The position numbers and the translations under genes are program-made. Below, in pieces: positions 35,063 to 43,277 of a stretch of DNA of 64,000 nucleotides. The stretch spans positions 28,114 through 92,113 of the forward strand of contig DGVB01000027.1 in NCBI GenBank assembly GCA_002395805.1, written 5' to 3'. The notes under the pieces are model-generated. The model was not told the DNA's origin. It ran no database searches and saw only the letters and a program-made list of their open reading frames with translations. Each line of letters begins with the position of its first letter. Position 1 is the first letter of the stretch. This DNA is from Bacteroidales bacterium UBA4295 (GTDB taxonomy: Bacteria > Bacteroidota > Bacteroidia > Bacteroidales > Paludibacteraceae).

Positions 35063-36054
35063 AAGAATCTGTACTCTGTTGTTTCGTCCAACTTTTCTCC
35101 CGGACGAAGAATAATATTCGGGAAACCGGCATGATTGATGCTGTCCGGCCAGTTTTGCGCCTCCAGACAAACGGCATGCTGTACGTCATACATCTTTCCG
35201 TTCTTGCCTTCGTTTTGCTCCACCCAGTTGCCGGTATACACTTGCAAACCCTTCATGGTTGTCCAGCATTCCATAGTCCGTCCGTCGGCTTCCAATGTAG
35301 CAGCATGGCGCAATTCTTTTGGAGCGTCTCCGGTGCATAGACACCAGTTGTTGTCTATGCCTCGGCCTGGCGCGAAGAACGGGTCGTCAATGCGGTCGCC
35401 GATATGAGTGGGCTGGCGGAAATCCATCGGTGTGCCTTCTACAGAAAGAATCTCTCCTGTCGGACAGGCGGTCTCGTCGAAAGGTGTGTATTTATCCGCA
35501 AATATCTGGAGCACATGCTCATGTATTTTTCCGCTGTCTTCACCCGCCAGGTTGAAATAGGCATGGTTCGTCATCGCGATGATGGTCGGAGCATCGGTCT
35601 TCGCTTCATAATGAATGACCAGCCGGTTATCTTTTGTTGCCGTGTAGGTTACATAGACATCCACATTGCCCGGATAACCTTCCTCGCCGTCTTTTGCGCG
35701 GTAGTGTAGTGTAATCTCATAGAGGCTCTGCGCCGTTACATCCCATATCTTGGCATTGAATCCCTCTATGCCTCCATGCAAACTATTGGTGCCGTTGTTG
35801 ATCGGTAATTGGTATTGTTTGCCGTCCAGCGTAAATTTACCGTCTTTGATTCGGTTCGCCACGCGTCCGCAAATTGCATTGAAATAAGTCTCTTTGGAGC
35901 GCCATTCGTCTGCAGAGCGGAAGCCAAGGATTACGTCCTTGACTTCCCCTTTGCGGTTAGCTACCAGCAGTTTTGTGATCTTTGCACCAAGATTCGAAAT
36001 CTCAACCTTTAGACCTCCGCTACTCTTAATTGTATAAAACTGTATCGGTTTCAT
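35059..36054 (-). CDS. galM: Aldose 1-epimerase (galactose mutarotase)
   Basis: 331 residues from the ATG at 36054 (MKPIQFYTIK). Conserved positions: NRIKDGKFTLDGKQYQLPIN, LHGGIEGFNAKIWDV, catalytic His in MTNHAYFNLAGE, and the final Glu region (VCLEAQNWPDSINHAGFPN). It interconverts alpha and beta aldohexose anomers and makes alpha-galactose for GalK. The TGA overlaps the start of the GH2 gene. It follows galK by 34 bases of 8-bp repeat. Confidence 0.94.
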   Translation of the reverse strand: MKPIQFYTIKSSGGLKVEISNLGAKITKLLVANRKGEVKDVILGFRSADEWRSKETYFNAICGRVANRIKDGKFTLDGKQYQLPINNGTNSLHGGIEGFNAKIWDVTAQSLYEITLHYRAKDGEEGYPGNVDVYVTYTATKDNRLVIHYEAKTDAPTIIAMTNHAYFNLAGEDSGKIHEHVLQIFADKYTPFDETACPTGEILSVEGTPMDFRQPTHIGDRIDDPFFAPGRGIDNNWCLCTGDAPKELRHAATLEADGRTMECWTTMKGLQVYTGNWVEQNEGKNGKMYDVQHAVCLEAQNWPDSINHAGFPNIILRPGEKLDETTEYRFL

Positions 36055-36058
36055 AAAT

Positions 36059-36082
36059 CGATATTTCTGTATTTCGGTATTT
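36059..36082. repeat. 8-bp repeat between galK and galM
   Basis: Three 8-bp units (minus strand AAATACCG, AAATACAG, AAATATCG) fill the gap between the galK stop and the galM start. Confidence 0.75.
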
Positions 36083-36088
36083 GGAAAA

Positions 36089-37270
36089 TCACGCAAGGCG
36101 GCTTACTCCATCGCCGATTTCTGCTACATAGAAATCCGCCTTTAGTCCGGTCTTTTTCTCATATTCGGCTCCTACGAAAGCTTTGAATGTCTCTATCGCT
36201 TCGTCCTTTACCAAACTAACGGTACATCCTCCGAAGCCTCCTCCGGTCATACGGCTACCGAGCACACCTTCTACCTGCCATGCGGCTTCTGCTAAAGCGT
36301 CCAATTCCGGACCGGTTACCTCAAAATCGTCCCGAAGAGATACATGGCTGGCTGTCATCAGTTCGCCGAAATAGGCCACTTCGCCTCTCTTGAGCGCTTC
36401 TACTGCAGCAGCAGTACGAGCTACTTCGCCTACCACGTGGCGCGCACGTTTATGGGCAACAGGGTCTGTGATAGCACTTTCTACTTCTTTCCAATCATCC
36501 TCTGTCAGTTCGGCCAGGAATTTAATTGGTTTCACTTTGCTGATTTGCTCTACGGCCAGTTTGCATTGACGTACGCGGTCGTTGTAGGCACCGCTGTCCA
36601 GATGGTGCGGACTATGGGTATTCGTAATAACCACTTTGATACCTTCCAGTTTTACAGGCACGTGCTCAAACTCCAAGGTGTCGCAGTTGAGATAGATGGC
36701 ATGATCTTTTTTACCTTGAGCGGAAGCGAATTGATCCATGATACCGCACATCACACCTGCGTACTCATGCTCGCATTCTTGGCCGATCAGAGCTAACTCG
36801 GTTCGATATTTCTTGTCGTCCTCTATCTTTACACCCATCTCTTCTGTGAATGCCCTTGCGGTCACAACCTCCATTGCGGCGCTGCTGCTCAAGCCGGCTC
36901 CGGCTGGCACATTGCCGTAATAGAGCAGATCATATCCTTGCTGTAATTTGGCTTCTGGATGACGACGAGAAATGATATCCATACAACCTAAAGAATAGTT
37001 GCACCATGCTCGATCGGGCTGAGGAGCGATGGAATGGATGGAAATCTCGTAACTCTGTGGCATATTCAGCGATCTGAAACGTAGCACTTTGTCTGCATTG
37101 GGAGCAATCAGAAGCCATGCTCCGAAACTCAATGCACAGGGGAATACACTTCCGCCCTGGTAGTCCACATGCTCGCCAATCAAGTTTACTCGCCCAGGGG
37201 CAAAATAGATCTTCTCCGCCTTACGGCCATACGCTTGCTCGAAAGCATTTTGCATTTCTTGTGTTGTCAT
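36089..37270 (-). CDS. galK: Galactokinase
   Basis: 393 residues. The galactokinase signature FAPGRVNLIGEHVDYQGGSV (about 22-41), the GHMP ATP motif PAGAGLSSSAAMEV (about 125) and the third motif SRMTGGGFGGCTVSLV (near 345) are all present. It phosphorylates galactose at O-1 in the Leloir pathway; galT and galE are not in the window. A consensus promoter lies 39 bases upstream and points to galK-galM-GH2 as one operon. Confidence 0.97.
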   Translation of the reverse strand: MTTQEMQNAFEQAYGRKAEKIYFAPGRVNLIGEHVDYQGGSVFPCALSFGAWLLIAPNADKVLRFRSLNMPQSYEISIHSIAPQPDRAWCNYSLGCMDIISRRHPEAKLQQGYDLLYYGNVPAGAGLSSSAAMEVVTARAFTEEMGVKIEDDKKYRTELALIGQECEHEYAGVMCGIMDQFASAQGKKDHAIYLNCDTLEFEHVPVKLEGIKVVITNTHSPHHLDSGAYNDRVRQCKLAVEQISKVKPIKFLAELTEDDWKEVESAITDPVAHKRARHVVGEVARTAAAVEALKRGEVAYFGELMTASHVSLRDDFEVTGPELDALAEAAWQVEGVLGSRMTGGGFGGCTVSLVKDEAIETFKAFVGAEYEKKTGLKADFYVAEIGDGVSRLA

Positions 37271-37308
37271 AGTTGTCTAATATTAAGTGTAAATGAAGAA
37301 TTTTGATG

Positions 37309-37339
37309 CAAAATTACAAAAAAATTTTGATATATACAA
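37309..37339 (-). promoter_or_regulatory. Bacteroidetes-type promoter for galK operon
   Basis: Minus strand TTG (37339-37337), 20 bases, TAATTTTG (37316-37309). It overlaps the divergent rightward promoter. Confidence 0.8.
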
Positions 37340-37356
37340 AAAAAGTGTTAACTTTG
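37327..37356 (+). promoter_or_regulatory. Bacteroidetes-type promoter, rightward
   Basis: TTG (37327-37329), 19 bases, TAACTTTG (37349-37356), for the gene at 37438. The two divergent promoters share the same 30 bases, so they may compete. Confidence 0.8.
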
Positions 37357-37437
37357 CGGCGAAAAACAAAGTTAATCGTGCCTTTATGGCTTAGAAAATG
37401 TAATAACGGCGCTAATAATCCTTAAAAATTAATATTT

Positions 37438-38184
37438 ATGAGACTTGAATTTTTACTCTATTCACTTATTTTTGTTCTGATCGGATTAATGCTCGTTTCG
37501 TTTTTCTTGATCTGGAATTGGTTCGACGCACGTGCACAAGTAAAAGTCGTTCGTGAGGCTACTCGCGAACAGACAATACATGCTATCCGTCATGCGCATA
37601 ACAAATGTCGTGTGTTGCTTTATATCAGTCTCTTTTTAACCATTTGCTACTTGCCGATTCCTTTCATTCTTGGTGAGTTCTATGGCACGCTGGCATACCC
37701 TGGAGTAGTATTTATAGCAGATGTGTTGATGTTGTTCGGCTTGCGAGGACGCGCGAAAATGTACATCGCATCCATAGACGAATATGTGCAGGAAAATGAA
37801 GAGCACGTTCGTGAGGCTGCAGCACAACGCGAGCAGCAGCGTGAGCAATGGAAACGCGAGGCTGTGGACTTGAATCCAAAGGCTCTGGCTTTTATCAAAG
37901 AATCTCTGGGGGATAATTATGAGACTTGGTTCCAGCATGACATACTTGTCGGACGGAATGTATTGGCTAATAGAGAAGAAGGACTCCTCTATGCTCAAGG
38001 AATCCTTCTGCGTTTTGATGAGATTATGGAGGTGCGTATGGGACGGAAGGACTTGAAATTGGTCACTTCTAATAGCACCTACCCGTTTGTTACTATTGAC
38101 TTCGGTGCGCTGCCAATCAATCCTGAGACGGGAAATACCTACAAGGATGAGATTGCTGCCGAGATTGAGAAAATGATGCCTTAA
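37438..38184 (+). CDS. Hypothetical two-helix membrane protein
   Basis: 248 residues, family not recognised. A first membrane helix (LLYSLIFVLIGLMLVSFFLI, residues 4-24), then a basic stretch, then a hydrophobic hairpin (LLYISLFLTICYLPIPFILG and YPGVVFIADVLMLFGL, about 60-100). An Arg/Glu/Gln-rich coiled coil follows (about 115-145), then a mixed alpha/beta C-terminal domain (about 145-245). The 3' end overlaps that of panB by 4 bases in convergent orientation. Confidence 0.75.
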   Translation: MRLEFLLYSLIFVLIGLMLVSFFLIWNWFDARAQVKVVREATREQTIHAIRHAHNKCRVLLYISLFLTICYLPIPFILGEFYGTLAYPGVVFIADVLMLFGLRGRAKMYIASIDEYVQENEEHVREAAAQREQQREQWKREAVDLNPKALAFIKESLGDNYETWFQHDILVGRNVLANREEGLLYAQGILLRFDEIMEVRMGRKDLKLVTSNSTYPFVTIDFGALPINPETGNTYKDEIAAEIEKMMP

Positions 38185-38996
38185 TAGCTCTCTTCTGCGG
38201 AAGGGAACGAACTGTCTTTAACGGCCTCGATATATGTATCGACGGCCGTTTTTATTTCATCTCCCAACGAAGCGAAGTGACGGAGGAATTTAGGCTTGAA
38301 ACCTTGATTAATACCCAGCATATCATGTAGTACAAGCACTTGTCCGTCACATTTGTTGCCGGCTCCGATTCCGATCACAGGACAAGACACTGCCTTTGTC
38401 ACCTTTTCTGCTAATGCTGAGGGAATCTTCTCTAATACGATAGAGAAACAGCCTGCTTCGTCCAGCAGTTTGGCGTCATGGATGAGTTTTTCCGCTTCTT
38501 TTTCTTCTTTCGCACGCAGGCCATACCCGCCGAATTGGTTCACGCTCTGGGGAGTTAGACCCAGATGACCCATTACGGGCACTCCTGCCTGTATCATATG
38601 CCGTATCGCTGGCAAAATCTCTTCTCCTCCTTCTAGTTTTACAGCATCGCAACCGCTCTCTTTGAGAATCTTGATGGCATTCCGTACTGCCTCTTCTTCG
38701 CTTACCTGGTAACTGCCGAAAGGCATGTCGCATACCACTAATGCATGCTGTGCCGCACGTACTACTCCCTTGGTCAGAAATATCATTTCGTCTACTGTGA
38801 TGGGCAGTGTGTACATATTACCGCATACTACATTGCTGGCGCTGTCGCCAACAAGCAACATGTCAATACCGGCTTCATCAACCAGTGAAGCTAAGGTGAA
38901 ATCATAACTGGTTAACATGGCGATTTTCTCACCATTAATTTTCATCTGACGAATTTTAGCGGTCGTCATCCGACTGTTTTGAACATGAACAGACAT
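38181..38996 (-). CDS. panB: 3-methyl-2-oxobutanoate hydroxymethyltransferase
   Basis: 271 residues. Conserved segments: KIAMLTSYDFTLASLVDEAG, LLVGDSASNVVCG (metal-binding Asp), VCDMPFGSYQ, VKLEGGEE, GHLGLTPQSVN, LEKIPSALAEKVT and IGIGAGNKCDGQVLVLHDML. It makes ketopantoate from ketoisovalerate with methylene-tetrahydrofolate, the first step of pantothenate synthesis. It follows the FecCD permease gene by one base. Confidence 0.97.
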   Translation of the reverse strand: MSVHVQNSRMTTAKIRQMKINGEKIAMLTSYDFTLASLVDEAGIDMLLVGDSASNVVCGNMYTLPITVDEMIFLTKGVVRAAQHALVVCDMPFGSYQVSEEEAVRNAIKILKESGCDAVKLEGGEEILPAIRHMIQAGVPVMGHLGLTPQSVNQFGGYGLRAKEEKEAEKLIHDAKLLDEAGCFSIVLEKIPSALAEKVTKAVSCPVIGIGAGNKCDGQVLVLHDMLGINQGFKPKFLRHFASLGDEIKTAVDTYIEAVKDSSFPSAEESY

Positions 38997-38997
38997 T

Positions 38998-39945
38998 TTA
39001 TTTGTTTTTTAGTATTATCCATATGATGACCGGTGCTCCGAATAGAGCAGAAACGGTTGATATCGGAAGGGGGTAGGTGAATAGAGAACATAGTACATCG
39101 CATACCAGCAATAGACACGCACCGATTAATGCCGATGCAGGGATTGTTATACGATGATTGGAAGTGCGGAAGATGCCTCGGGCTATGTGGGGAACGGCTA
39201 CGCCGATAAATGCAATCGGTCCGCAGAAAGCAGTTACGCCGCCGGCTAACAGACCCGTAGCAAGTACAATAAACAATCTGGTCCGCTCTACGTTAATGCC
39301 TATACCGCGGGCATAGTCTTCCCCTAATAGCAACCCGTTTAGTGGCTTCAAGGACAGAAGCACGAATAAGGCACCCAATAATAATATAGGTACCATCATT
39401 TGCATGTCGCTCCATCCTACGCTGCTCAGGCTGCCCAGAGTCCAAACAATGAATAGTTTCAGCGCATCTGGGTTAGCGAAATTCTGCAGCAGGCTTACCA
39501 AAGCACCCGCAATAGAGCCGAACATCATACCTACGATTAGCAAACTCACATTGCTTGTTACTCGCCTGCTTACCGCTAATACAAGTAGTAGCACCAGAGT
39601 TGCGCCGATGCATGCCGCTGCAGGAAGTAGCATCACCAGTGTCGCCGAACACATCGTCAGAAACGCTACGCCCAGACTCGCTCCGGACGAAACACCTAAG
39701 GTATATGGACCCGCCAGAGGATTGCGGAATAGCGTCTGCATGATAAGGCCGGAAACGGACAAAGCCGCGCCTGCCAAAACAGCAGTTACGGCCTTGGGCA
39801 CGCGGATGGCGTGCAGGATATTCTGCTCCATCGGACTCATTTCCCCCCATGGCCACAGCCACAGACTCCCGCTGCATACATCCAGCACGAATAGTAGCAC
39901 CAGGAAGCCCGATAGAGCTATAAATATACCTGTTTTTTGTTTCAT
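38998..39945 (-). CDS. FecCD/BtuC-type ABC transporter permease
   Basis: 315 residues with about nine to ten membrane helices. The family hallmark is clear: RVPKAVTAVLAGAALSVSGL, then QTLFRNPLAGPYTLGVSSGA. The cytoplasmic coupling region GPIAFIGVAVPHIARGIF is also present. It would form the channel for iron-siderophore, haem or cobalamin uptake. No ATPase or substrate-binding protein lies next to it; its neighbours are clpB and panB, so the partners must be elsewhere. Confidence 0.93.
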   Translation of the reverse strand: MKQKTGIFIALSGFLVLLFVLDVCSGSLWLWPWGEMSPMEQNILHAIRVPKAVTAVLAGAALSVSGLIMQTLFRNPLAGPYTLGVSSGASLGVAFLTMCSATLVMLLPAAACIGATLVLLLVLAVSRRVTSNVSLLIVGMMFGSIAGALVSLLQNFANPDALKLFIVWTLGSLSSVGWSDMQMMVPILLLGALFVLLSLKPLNGLLLGEDYARGIGINVERTRLFIVLATGLLAGGVTAFCGPIAFIGVAVPHIARGIFRTSNHRITIPASALIGACLLLVCDVLCSLFTYPLPISTVSALFGAPVIIWIILKNK

Positions 39946-39947
39946 TA

Positions 39948-42014
39948 TTAGTTTCTAAACTTCAACTCTCCGTCGCGAAGTTCGACCGTTACCGGTTTCG
40001 TTTGATCGACCTTGCCGGCGATGATAGCCTTGCTTAACTCATTGAGTACAAGTCGCTGTAGCGCTCTCTTGACAGGCCGTGCACCGAACTGCGGGTCGTA
40101 ACCTTCTTTTGCAATATAACTGATCGCGTCGTCCGTTACTCGCAAGTCGATTCCTTGATCCTCCAGCATCTTGTGGATGCGGCTCACTTGCAGACCTACT
40201 ACTGCCTTGATATCGTTCTCCGTCAACTCGCTGAAGTGAATGATTTCGTCAATACGGTTGATGAACTCGGGTCGTACGGTCGCACGCAACTGTTCCTCTG
40301 TGAGGTTACTCGTCATAATGATGAGCGTGTTCTTGAAGTTCACAAGACGCCCTTTGTTGTCTGTCAACCTTCCGTCATCCAAAACCTGCAGCAGCACGTT
40401 AAATACATCAGGATGGGCTTTCTCTATTTCGTCGAAAAGTACTACGGAGTAGGGCTTTCTGCGAATAGCTTCGGTTAACTGACCGCCTTCGTCGTATCCT
40501 ACGTATCCCGGAGGAGCTCCGATGAGTCGTGTCGCGGAGAATTTCTCCTGATATTCACTCATATCGATACGCGTCATCATATTCTCGTCGTCAAATAGGT
40601 AGTCGGCCAGTGCTTTTGCCAGCTCTGTCTTGCCGACGCCTGTTGTTCCCAGGAAGATGAAACTGCCGATCGGTCGTTTCGGATCTTGCAATCCTGCCCG
40701 GCTTCTCCGGATAGCATCGCTGACAGCCTCGATTGCCTGGTCTTGACCAATCACACGTTTATGCAACTCTTCCTCCAGATGCAGCAGTTTGTCGCGTTCG
40801 CTTTGCATCATTCGGGCTACGGGAATACCGGTCCAACGGGCTACTACTTCGGCTATATCGTCTTCGTCCACCTCTTCTTTGATTAGGCTCTCCGTGCCCA
40901 ACTGATGGAGTGTTGCTTGCGCTGATTTGATATTTGCTTCGGCTGCCGGGATCTGGCTGTAACGTATCTCCGCTACTTTGCCGTAGTCGCCTTCGCGTTC
41001 CGCCACTTCGGCCTGATGTTTCAGCGTCTCAATGCGCGCTTTTTCGTTCTGTATGGTGGCTACATAGCCTTTCTCCTTGTTCCAGCGTGCATTCAACTCG
41101 TCGCTCTTGGCTTTCAATTCTTTTAATTGTGCCTCAATCTCGTTCAGTTTCGCTGCGTCTTTATCGCGCTTGATAGCTTCGCGTTCGATCTCCAACTGTT
41201 TGATTTGTCTGTCTAACGAATCGATCTCTTCCGGTTTGGAATCCACCTCCAGCCTCAGTTTGGCTGCCGCTTCGTCCACCAGATCGATAGCTTTGTCCGG
41301 CAGAAAACGATCGGTAATATACCGCGCACTCAGTGTCACTGCCGCTATGATCGCATCGTCTTTGATACGCACTTTGTGGTGGGTCTCGTAACGCTCTTTC
41401 AGACCACGAAGGATAGAGATAGTGGCAGCCTCGTCCGGCTCGTCTACCATCACTTTCTGGAACCGGCGCTCCAAAGCCTTGTCGGTCTCGAAATATTTTT
41501 GATATTCGTCTAGTGTCGTGGCGCCTATTGCCCGCAAATCGCCTCTTGCCAATGCCGGCTTCAGAATATTTGCCGCATCCATCGCACCGCTACTCTTGCC
41601 TGCACCTACCAGGGTATGAATCTCATCAATAAAAAGGATGATCTCGCCTGCTGCGGATACTACCTCGTTCACTACGCCTTTCAGACGCTCCTCAAACTCA
41701 CCTTGATATTTGGCGCCTGCAATCAGCGCACCCATATCCAGCGAATAAATCTGTTTCTTCTTCAGGTTCTCCGGTACGTCGCCGCGAACGATTCGGTGTG
41801 CCAGACCTTCGGCTATGGCTGTCTTTCCGACACCCGGCTCGCCAATCAATATAGGATTATTCTTGGTCCTACGGCTCAAAATTTGCAGAACCCGCCGTAT
41901 TTCGTCATCGCGCCCGATGACGGGGTCTAATTTGCCTTCGCGAGCCCGCTCGCAAAGGTTGATGGCGAACTTCTTCAAGTTCTCATTTTGTGTGTTTTGA
42001 TTTGTCGTATTCAT
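39948..42014 (-). CDS. clpB: ClpB-type disaggregase lacking the N-terminal domain
   Basis: 688 residues, versus about 860 for standard ClpB. It begins directly at the linker before the first AAA+ domain ([21 protein letters not shown]). Walker [15 protein letters not shown] and [13 protein letters not shown]. Walker [14 protein letters not shown] and [11 protein letters not shown]. The M-domain coiled coil (about residues 255-380: [14 protein letters not shown] and following) is present, as are the pore loops ([19 protein letters not shown]). The protein-binding N domain (about 150 residues) is missing, and the 200 bases upstream do not encode it. A linker near TSNLTEEQL is shortened too. It resolubilises aggregates with DnaK. 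Confidence 0.93.
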   Translation of the reverse strand: MNTTNQNTQNENLKKFAINLCERAREGKLDPVIGRDDEIRRVLQILSRRTKNNPILIGEPGVGKTAIAEGLAHRIVRGDVPENLKKKQIYSLDMGALIAGAKYQGEFEERLKGVVNEVVSAAGEIILFIDEIHTLVGAGKSSGAMDAANILKPALARGDLRAIGATTLDEYQKYFETDKALERRFQKVMVDEPDEAATISILRGLKERYETHHKVRIKDDAIIAAVTLSARYITDRFLPDKAIDLVDEAAAKLRLEVDSKPEEIDSLDRQIKQLEIEREAIKRDKDAAKLNEIEAQLKELKAKSDELNARWNKEKGYVATIQNEKARIETLKHQAEVAEREGDYGKVAEIRYSQIPAAEANIKSAQATLHQLGTESLIKEEVDEDDIAEVVARWTGIPVARMMQSERDKLLHLEEELHKRVIGQDQAIEAVSDAIRRSRAGLQDPKRPIGSFIFLGTTGVGKTELAKALADYLFDDENMMTRIDMSEYQEKFSATRLIGAPPGYVGYDEGGQLTEAIRRKPYSVVLFDEIEKAHPDVFNVLLQVLDDGRLTDNKGRLVNFKNTLIIMTSNLTEEQLRATVRPEFINRIDEIIHFSELTENDIKAVVGLQVSRIHKMLEDQGIDLRVTDDAISYIAKEGYDPQFGARPVKRALQRLVLNELSKAIIAGKVDQTKPVTVELRDGELKFRN

Positions 42015-42148
42015 AGTTGTACATTGTTTAGTTAGTTACTCGCTTTTAGTCTTTCGACTTGCTACTTTTAACTGAACAAACAATATACCAATTCTTGCTA
42101 ACTGACATTTTGGCAGATGTACCCCAAATCTGTTTTTCTGCCACTCAA

Positions 42149-42203
42149 TTGGGGTTTGATAGGGATTATATAGGGGTCTTGTTGGGGTTTTGTCGGGTTA
42201 GTC
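42149..42203. repeat. 11-bp phased degenerate repeat (TTGGGGTTTTG type)
   Basis: Five consecutive 11-bp units: TTGGGGTTTGA, TAGGGATTATA, TAGGGGTCTTG, TTGGGGTTTTG, TCGGGTTAGTC. It lies between the clpB start and the stop of the fRMsr gene. Confidence 0.8.
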
Positions 42204-42213
42204 CCTGAAATTT

Positions 42214-42666
42214 TTATTGTGCAAGAAGTTGCGCTATCTGCTCCAAATAATGGCGGTCTGTTTCATCGAAGGTGTCATATTCCCTGCTGTCGATGTCGAG
42301 TACTGCAATCACTTTGTCCCCGCGAATAACAGGTACGACGATCTCGCTGTTCGATGCGCTTGAGCAGGCAATATGTCCTTCGAATAGATGGACATTCCCT
42401 ACGATGATGGTTTCATTACGTTGCCATGCCGTGCCGCACACTCCCTTGCCGTAGGGGATGCGGGTGCAAGCTATCGGACCTTGGAAAGGACCTAATACCA
42501 ACTCTTTCTCTATCACACGGTAAAATCCGGTCCACCAGAAACCGAATGATTCGTGTAACACGGAGCTCACATTCGCCATTGTGGCAACCAAATCATCCTC
42601 GTCTTGCACTAAGGCCTCTATCTGTGGCAATAAAGAGCGGTATATTTCCTGTTTGGAAGAGGCCAT
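42214..42666 (-). CDS. Free methionine-(R)-sulfoxide reductase (GAF domain)
   Basis: 150 residues, one GAF domain. Features of fRMsr enzymes are visible: WWTGFYRV, LGPFQGPIACTRIPYGKGVCG (two of the redox Cys) and HIACSSASNSEIVVPV (third Cys), then AVLDIDSREYDTFDETD. It reduces free Met-R-sulfoxide, an oxidative-stress repair role that fits the nearby clpB. It starts two bases after the stop of the TPR-like gene. Confidence 0.9.
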   Translation of the reverse strand: MASSKQEIYRSLLPQIEALVQDEDDLVATMANVSSVLHESFGFWWTGFYRVIEKELVLGPFQGPIACTRIPYGKGVCGTAWQRNETIIVGNVHLFEGHIACSSASNSEIVVPVIRGDKVIAVLDIDSREYDTFDETDRHYLEQIAQLLAQ

Positions 42667-42668
42667 GG

Positions 42669-43277
42669 CTATTTATTGTTAATGAGTCGGATATACATAT
42701 TGTTCGCTTCACGCACCCAGCAGTACTGCCATTCCTTTCCCTGGAATAGTTCCGCTGCTCGCTCAAAATAACGTAAAGCCTCTTTCTTGCTGCCGAAGGG
42801 CTCTGGGGCATAATAGAGAGAGGTGCCGTAATAGGCCAGCACGAGCGGATCGGAGGGCGCTAATTGTGTCGCTTCCTTTGCCAAACTCATCGCTTTGGCA
42901 GGATGAAAAGACTGATGTAGTCTTAACTCGTAAACATATACAGCGCTCATGTACATCTCGTAATGTCCTATGGGTAGTTGACCTTTGGAGGCCTCTACAT
43001 CCGCACGAAAACGTGCAACGTACGGCTTTGCCGCTTCTTTGTCTTCGGCCACAATATATCCGCAGTAGCCGTATTCATAGAGCAGAATCTGATGGCTGGA
43101 ACCTGACGGCTGATGGCTATCTATATATGCCTTCCATACCGTCATGTTTTCCCGTTTATACGCATCAAACATTTCTCTGTCCGCAGAGAAATTTTGTGCG
43201 GACAGAGAAATGCTGATTGCTGCCAGGAGAAACAAGAAGAATCTTCTTCGTACGTTGTACATTGTTCCTTTGTACAT
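42669..43277 (-). CDS. Secreted hypothetical protein with TPR-like helices
   Basis: 202 residues. Signal peptide RRRFFLFLLAAISISLSAQ. The rest is helical and ends in one or two TPR-like pairs (HPAKAMSLAKEATQLAPSDPLVLAYYGT and SKKEALRYFERAAEL). No family function is known to me. The ATG directly follows the TAA of the PFK gene; an alternative ATG at residue 6 (MYNVRRR) gives a cleaner signal peptide, because MYKGTMYN is encoded by a heptamer repeat. A perfect 16-bp inverted repeat lies at 43170-43212 over the cleavage site. Confidence 0.75.
   Translation of the reverse strand: MYKGTMYNVRRRFFLFLLAAISISLSAQNFSADREMFDAYKRENMTVWKAYIDSHQPSGSSHQILLYEYGYCGYIVAEDKEAAKPYVARFRADVEASKGQLPIGHYEMYMSAVYVYELRLHQSFHPAKAMSLAKEATQLAPSDPLVLAYYGTSLYYAPEPFGSKKEALRYFERAAELFQGKEWQYCWVREANNMYIRLINNK
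43170..43212. repeat. Perfect 16-bp inverted repeat inside a coding region
   Basis: Arms CATTTCTCTGTCCGCA (43170-43185) and TGCGGACAGAGAAATG (43197-43212) with an 11-base loop. It covers the codons around the signal-peptide cleavage site. Confidence 0.9.
43250..43275. repeat. 7-bp GTACAAG-type repeat at the start of the TPR-like gene
   Basis: Minus strand GTACAAAGG, AACAATGTAC and AACGTAC. It supplies two in-frame ATG codons. Confidence 0.6.

Noticed and set aside
35063..35170. N-terminal extension of the GH2 protein
   Set aside because: It lies inside galM and has no signal-peptide character; the ATG at 35062 overlaps the galM stop as ATGA.
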